This document shows positions 61,671-64,000 of a DNA stretch of 64,000 nucleotides, one piece after another. Below the pieces are notes generated by a model. The model worked only from the letters and a program-made list of their open reading frames with translations. It had not been told where the DNA came from and made no database searches. The stretch lies in NCBI RefSeq assembly GCF_900113525.1, contig NZ_FOPP01000001.1:434001-498000 (forward strand). Direction: 5' to 3'. Position numbers and translations under genes: made by a program. Origin of the DNA: Pedobacter insulae. Its GTDB lineage: Bacteria; Bacteroidota; Bacteroidia; Sphingobacteriales; Sphingobacteriaceae. Position 1 is the stretch's first letter. Every line of letters begins with the position of its first letter.

Positions 61671-62396
61671 ATGCTACATAAAACGCGAGGGATTGTTCTA
61701 AAAACTACCATGTATAGCGAGAGTAGTGTTGTTGTAAAGATTTTTACCGAAAAATTTGGTATTCAGTCTTATCTAATCAACGGTGTGAAAAAGTCAAAAG
61801 CGAAAATATCTATGAATATTTTGCAGCCTTTACATTTATTAGAGATGGTTGTGTATCATAAGGCCACGAGTCAGATGCAGCGGATTTCAGAGGCTCGCCC
61901 ATCACCCACATTTAGAACTATACCTTATCACGTTATAAAGAATACCATTGTTCAGTTTTTGAACGAGGTGCTTTACAAAAGTGTACATCAGCAAAATGCA
62001 GATCAGCATTTATTCGACTTCATTTATAGTGCTATTTGCTGGTTTGATGAAACTGAAGAGCCAAGTGCTAATTTCCATTTGGCTTTTTTGTTAAAACTTT
62101 CGAGATTTTTAGGTTTTGCTCCACATTTTCAGTCGCGTGCAGACCAATTATATTTTGATTTGCAAGGAGGAGAATTTGCGACATTGCCGCCTGTTCATCC
62201 TTATTTTATTGAAAAAATTGATGCGGACTATTTAAATCAATTATTTAATTGTCGATTTGAAAAATTATTTGAAATGGAGATTTCTAATGTTAAAAGAAGA
62301 TTTCTATTGGATAAAATATTGGTTTACTATACGTTACATGCTGCTTCGTTTGGACAAATTAAGTCGCATCAAATTTTAGAAGAGGTGCTTTCATAA
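61671..62396 (+). CDS. recO: DNA repair protein RecO
   Basis: The 241-residue protein has the RecO layout: an OB-fold at the N-terminus (HKTRGIVLKTTMYSESSVVVKIFTE, about 3-27) and a helical domain. The zinc-binding Cys cluster of some RecO proteins is not visible. It loads RecA onto single-stranded DNA with RecR and RecF. It follows the dgkA-family gene without a gap, and is followed by the promoter of tRNA-Val. Confidence 0.92.
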   Translation: MLHKTRGIVLKTTMYSESSVVVKIFTEKFGIQSYLINGVKKSKAKISMNILQPLHLLEMVVYHKATSQMQRISEARPSPTFRTIPYHVIKNTIVQFLNEVLYKSVHQQNADQHLFDFIYSAICWFDETEEPSANFHLAFLLKLSRFLGFAPHFQSRADQLYFDLQGGEFATLPPVHPYFIEKIDADYLNQLFNCRFEKLFEMEISNVKRRFLLDKILVYYTLHAASFGQIKSHQILEEVLS

Positions 62397-62412
62397 AAAA
62401 AGTGAAATTTTT

Positions 62413-62443
62413 TTTGTAAAATAAATACAAGACGCTATATTTG
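62413..62443 (+). promoter_or_regulatory. Near-ideal Bacteroidota promoter, TTTG-N19-TATATTTG
   Basis: TTTG at 62413-62416 and TATATTTG at 62436-62443 are separated by exactly 19 bases, the consensus distance. It should drive tRNA-Val with a leader of about 65 bases. Confidence 0.8.
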
Positions 62444-62516
62444 CAATCCCAAAACGAAAGAGATTTATCTAATTGTTTGGGGTTGATGACTGGATAACTC
62501 ATCACAAAACACACCA

Positions 62517-62591
62517 GGGAAATTAGCTCAGCTGGTTCAGAGCACCTCGTTTACACCGAGGGGGTCGGGGGTTCGAACCCCTCATTTCCCA
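62517..62591 (+). tRNA. tRNA-Val (anticodon TAC)
   Basis: The 75-base gene folds into a cloverleaf: acceptor stem GGGAAAT with ATTTCCC, D stem GCTC with GAGC, anticodon stem CCTCG with CGAGG around loop TTTACAC (anticodon TAC, reading GUA and other valine codons), and T stem GGGGG/CCCC with loop TTCGAAC. Position 62591 is the discriminator A. The following bases are CGA, so CCA is not encoded and must be added after transcription. Confidence 0.95.
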
Positions 62592-62593
62592 CG

Positions 62594-62627
62594 AAAAGCC
62601 TTTCATTGCAAAATGAGAGGCTTTTTT
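62594..62627 (+). terminator. Terminator after tRNA-Val
   Basis: Arms 62594-62606 and 62613-62625 form a 13-base stem with one G-T pair and a run of six T follows. It lies two bases after the tRNA. Confidence 0.85.
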
Positions 62628-62910
62628 CGTTATATCCCTCAAATAATTTCAGTTTTCTTTAGTAGCTCTTATCTAGACTTTGTTCTTGCTTATATCAGTT
62701 TGATGAACTAGAGCGGAACTTTACCGATAGTTCTCCGAAGAAACTCCGAAAGAAGTGGTAAAAAATCACCCCTCTTTTATACTGGTAAAGTGTACACTTT
62801 AGATTTAGAAAGGCTGAAATAATCATAAAGAAATTGTTGAAATAATTAAATAGTCGGGATAATTTTCAGCATCGATTATCAATTCTACATTTTTTTCCTA
62901 TTTTTAGTGC
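62628..62910. other. Gap before the SUMF1-like gene
   Basis: No gene can be supported in this stretch. It holds a 16-bp palindrome at 62786-62801 and AT-rich sequence before the start codon at 62911. I do not find a full TAnnTTTG promoter. Confidence 0.5.
62786..62801. promoter_or_regulatory. 16-bp perfect palindrome TAAAGTGTACACTTTA
   Basis: The perfect palindrome lies 110 bases before the SUMF1-like gene. It has the form of a dimer-binding operator with GTGTACAC core, but its protein is unknown. Confidence 0.5.
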
Positions 62911-63879
62911 ATGAATCGCAAGTTCCAAATTACGATGCTTTGCTTACTGCTTGTCGGTATTCATAGCAAAGCGCAAGAAAAATTTAGCACATATAGTCAA
63001 AACATAGAAGGAACTAAAGTTTCTTATGAAATGGTACCCATTCCCGGCGGTTCCTTTTTAATGGGAAGTGAAAATGGCAACTCCGATGAGCAACCAGTGC
63101 ATAAGGTAGAACTTGATCCTTTTTGGATGGGTAAGATGGAAGTGACCTGGGATTTGTTCGAACTTTTCCTATATAAAGATTACGAAGTTTCCCAAAGTAC
63201 AAAAGCTATTTCTTCGGCAGTTGATGCCGTAACGAGACCAACCAAACCCTATTTAGATATGACTTTTGGAATGGGTAAGCAAAATCATCCAGCCTTAGCC
63301 ATGACGCAATACAATGCTATCCAGTTTTGTAAATGGTTGTACGCCCGTACCGGGATGTTTTATAGATTACCTACTGAAGCCGAATGGGAATATGCTTGTA
63401 AAGCAGGGACTAACGGAGATTTTTATTTTGGGAATGATAAAAAGGAATTAGCTAGTTATGCATGGTATAGCGAGAACAGCGATAAGAAAACTCATCCGGT
63501 AGGACAAAAGAAGCCTAATACATGGGGTTTATATGATATGCATGGAAATGTTGCAGAGTGGACCTACGATCAATATCTGCCTGCTTTTTATGCAGAAGGA
63601 GCTGGGAAGGAAGTAAAAAACCCAGTAGCGAATCCAGAAAAGCTTTATCCACTGGTAGTGCGGGGAGGGGCTTTCGACGATGAAGCTAAGGATCTTCGCG
63701 CTGCTGCTAGGGAGGCTTCAGATCCAGCTTGGAAACAAATAGATCCTCAGATCCCTAAAAGTAACTGGTGGTTTCCGGAGGCTCCATTTATCGGCGTGAG
63801 ATTGGTTAGGCCATTAAACACCCCAAGTAAGGAGCAAATAGAAGCTTATTATAATAAAGCTCCAATTAAAGATTATTAA
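62911..63879 (+). CDS. Secreted sulfatase-modifying-factor-like (FGE/SUMF1) domain protein
   Basis: The 322-residue protein has a signal peptide (cleavage near SKAQ, about residue 22) without a lipobox Cys, then an FGE-sulfatase domain: MVPIPGGSFLMGSENGN, MGKMEVTWDLFELFL, HPALAMTQYNAIQFCKWLYA, YRLPTEAEWEYACKAG, GNVAEWTYD and VVRGGAFDDEAKDL. The formylglycine-generating Cys pair near the end is not evident (about 300-315), so it may not activate sulfatases. The next gene begins 54 bases later with a Tat signal, an arrangement often seen with Gfo/Idh/MocA oxidoreductases. Confidence 0.87.
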   Translation: MNRKFQITMLCLLLVGIHSKAQEKFSTYSQNIEGTKVSYEMVPIPGGSFLMGSENGNSDEQPVHKVELDPFWMGKMEVTWDLFELFLYKDYEVSQSTKAISSAVDAVTRPTKPYLDMTFGMGKQNHPALAMTQYNAIQFCKWLYARTGMFYRLPTEAEWEYACKAGTNGDFYFGNDKKELASYAWYSENSDKKTHPVGQKKPNTWGLYDMHGNVAEWTYDQYLPAFYAEGAGKEVKNPVANPEKLYPLVVRGGAFDDEAKDLRAAAREASDPAWKQIDPQIPKSNWWFPEAPFIGVRLVRPLNTPSKEQIEAYYNKAPIKDY

Positions 63880-63932
63880 ACGAACCAAGTACCTAAAAGA
63901 AACCTAATAAAGTTAAAACCAATTCAGTAAAC

Positions 63933-64000
63933 ATGAAAAATTTGAAAGAAACAAAGACGGAACGTAGAGAATTTTTAAAAGCTTCTGCGCTCGTTGCCGG
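63933..64000 (+). CDS. Tat-signal protein, N-terminal fragment
   Basis: Only 22 codons are visible before the right edge. They read MKNLKETKTERREFLKASAL and onward, which contains a Tat motif (ERREFLKAS) followed by the start of a hydrophobic run. Proteins beginning this way in Bacteroidota are often Gfo/Idh/MocA-type oxidoreductases folded in the cytoplasm and exported, and the SUMF1-like gene upstream supports that neighbourhood. The identity cannot be settled from this fragment. Confidence 0.6.
   Translation, partial: MKNLKETKTERREFLKASALVA

Noticed and set aside
62911-63879. SUMF1-like protein as GldJ
   Set aside because: GldJ is a lipoprotein longer than 500 residues. This protein has no lipobox Cys, is 322 residues long, and is followed by a Tat-signal gene, not by gld genes.

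Overview
The window is an AT-rich chromosomal segment of a Bacteroidota bacterium, most likely a Sphingobacteriaceae (Pedobacter-like) species. The evidence is a complete gldKLMN cluster of the type IX secretion system (T9SS), the accessory lipoproteins PorW/SprE and GldB, Bacteroidota-specific families (DUF4271 before hemD, DUF5690, a long AtpB with a signal peptide), TAnnTTTG promoter elements, and A-rich leaders without Shine-Dalgarno motifs. Gene density is high. I saw no phage, insertion sequence, CRISPR array or rRNA operon. The genus is inferred, not proven.

Layout. 1-8150: a metallophosphoesterase cut by the left edge overlaps a MoxR-type ATPase and VWA-protein pair; then come an NTF2-like secreted protein, a DUF5690 transporter, a JmjC/cupin_8 oxygenase-like protein, a fasciclin protein and HemW. 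8601-10995: a small membrane protein, DUF4271 and hemD. 11306-15991: gldK-gldL-gldM-gldN, the T9SS core. 15988-22810, on the opposite strand: uvrC, a class A penicillin-binding protein and porW/sprE. 22888-28744: ATP synthase genes atpZ-(small membrane protein)-atpB-E-F-H-A-G, without the beta and epsilon genes. 28813-33819: an acid phosphatase, ruvC, a flippase-like protein with a GT2 glycosyltransferase, and an orphan ABC permease. 34379-37108: a lipoprotein, a multi-pass membrane protein, a histidine kinase and a LuxR-type regulator, which look like one sensory cassette. 37133-42906: rnhB, a GT4 glycosyltransferase, a DUF3472-ricin lipoprotein behind two LacI-type palindromes, gcvT and comB. 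42908-50589: patatin, gldB, a PorT-like barrel, nadE, and the lipoprotein-maturation pair lnt-lspA with rsmI. 50638-58825: serS, small envelope proteins, a GNAT enzyme, a second lspA, a DksA-like protein and ileS. 58832-64000: an RND/MMPL transporter, a dgkA-family kinase, recO, tRNA-Val, a sulfatase-modifying-factor-like protein, and the first codons of a Tat-signal protein.

The recurring theme is the envelope: T9SS parts (GldK-N, PorW, GldB), two lipoprotein signal peptidases plus Lnt, peptidoglycan synthesis and several lipoproteins. The least explained parts are the four-gene sensory cassette at 34379-37108, the structured gap at 33820-34378, the hairpin just after atpE, and the paired LacI-like operators at 39023-39149. 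I found no clear candidate for a wholly new defence or mobile system. Most genes are core genes of the phylum.
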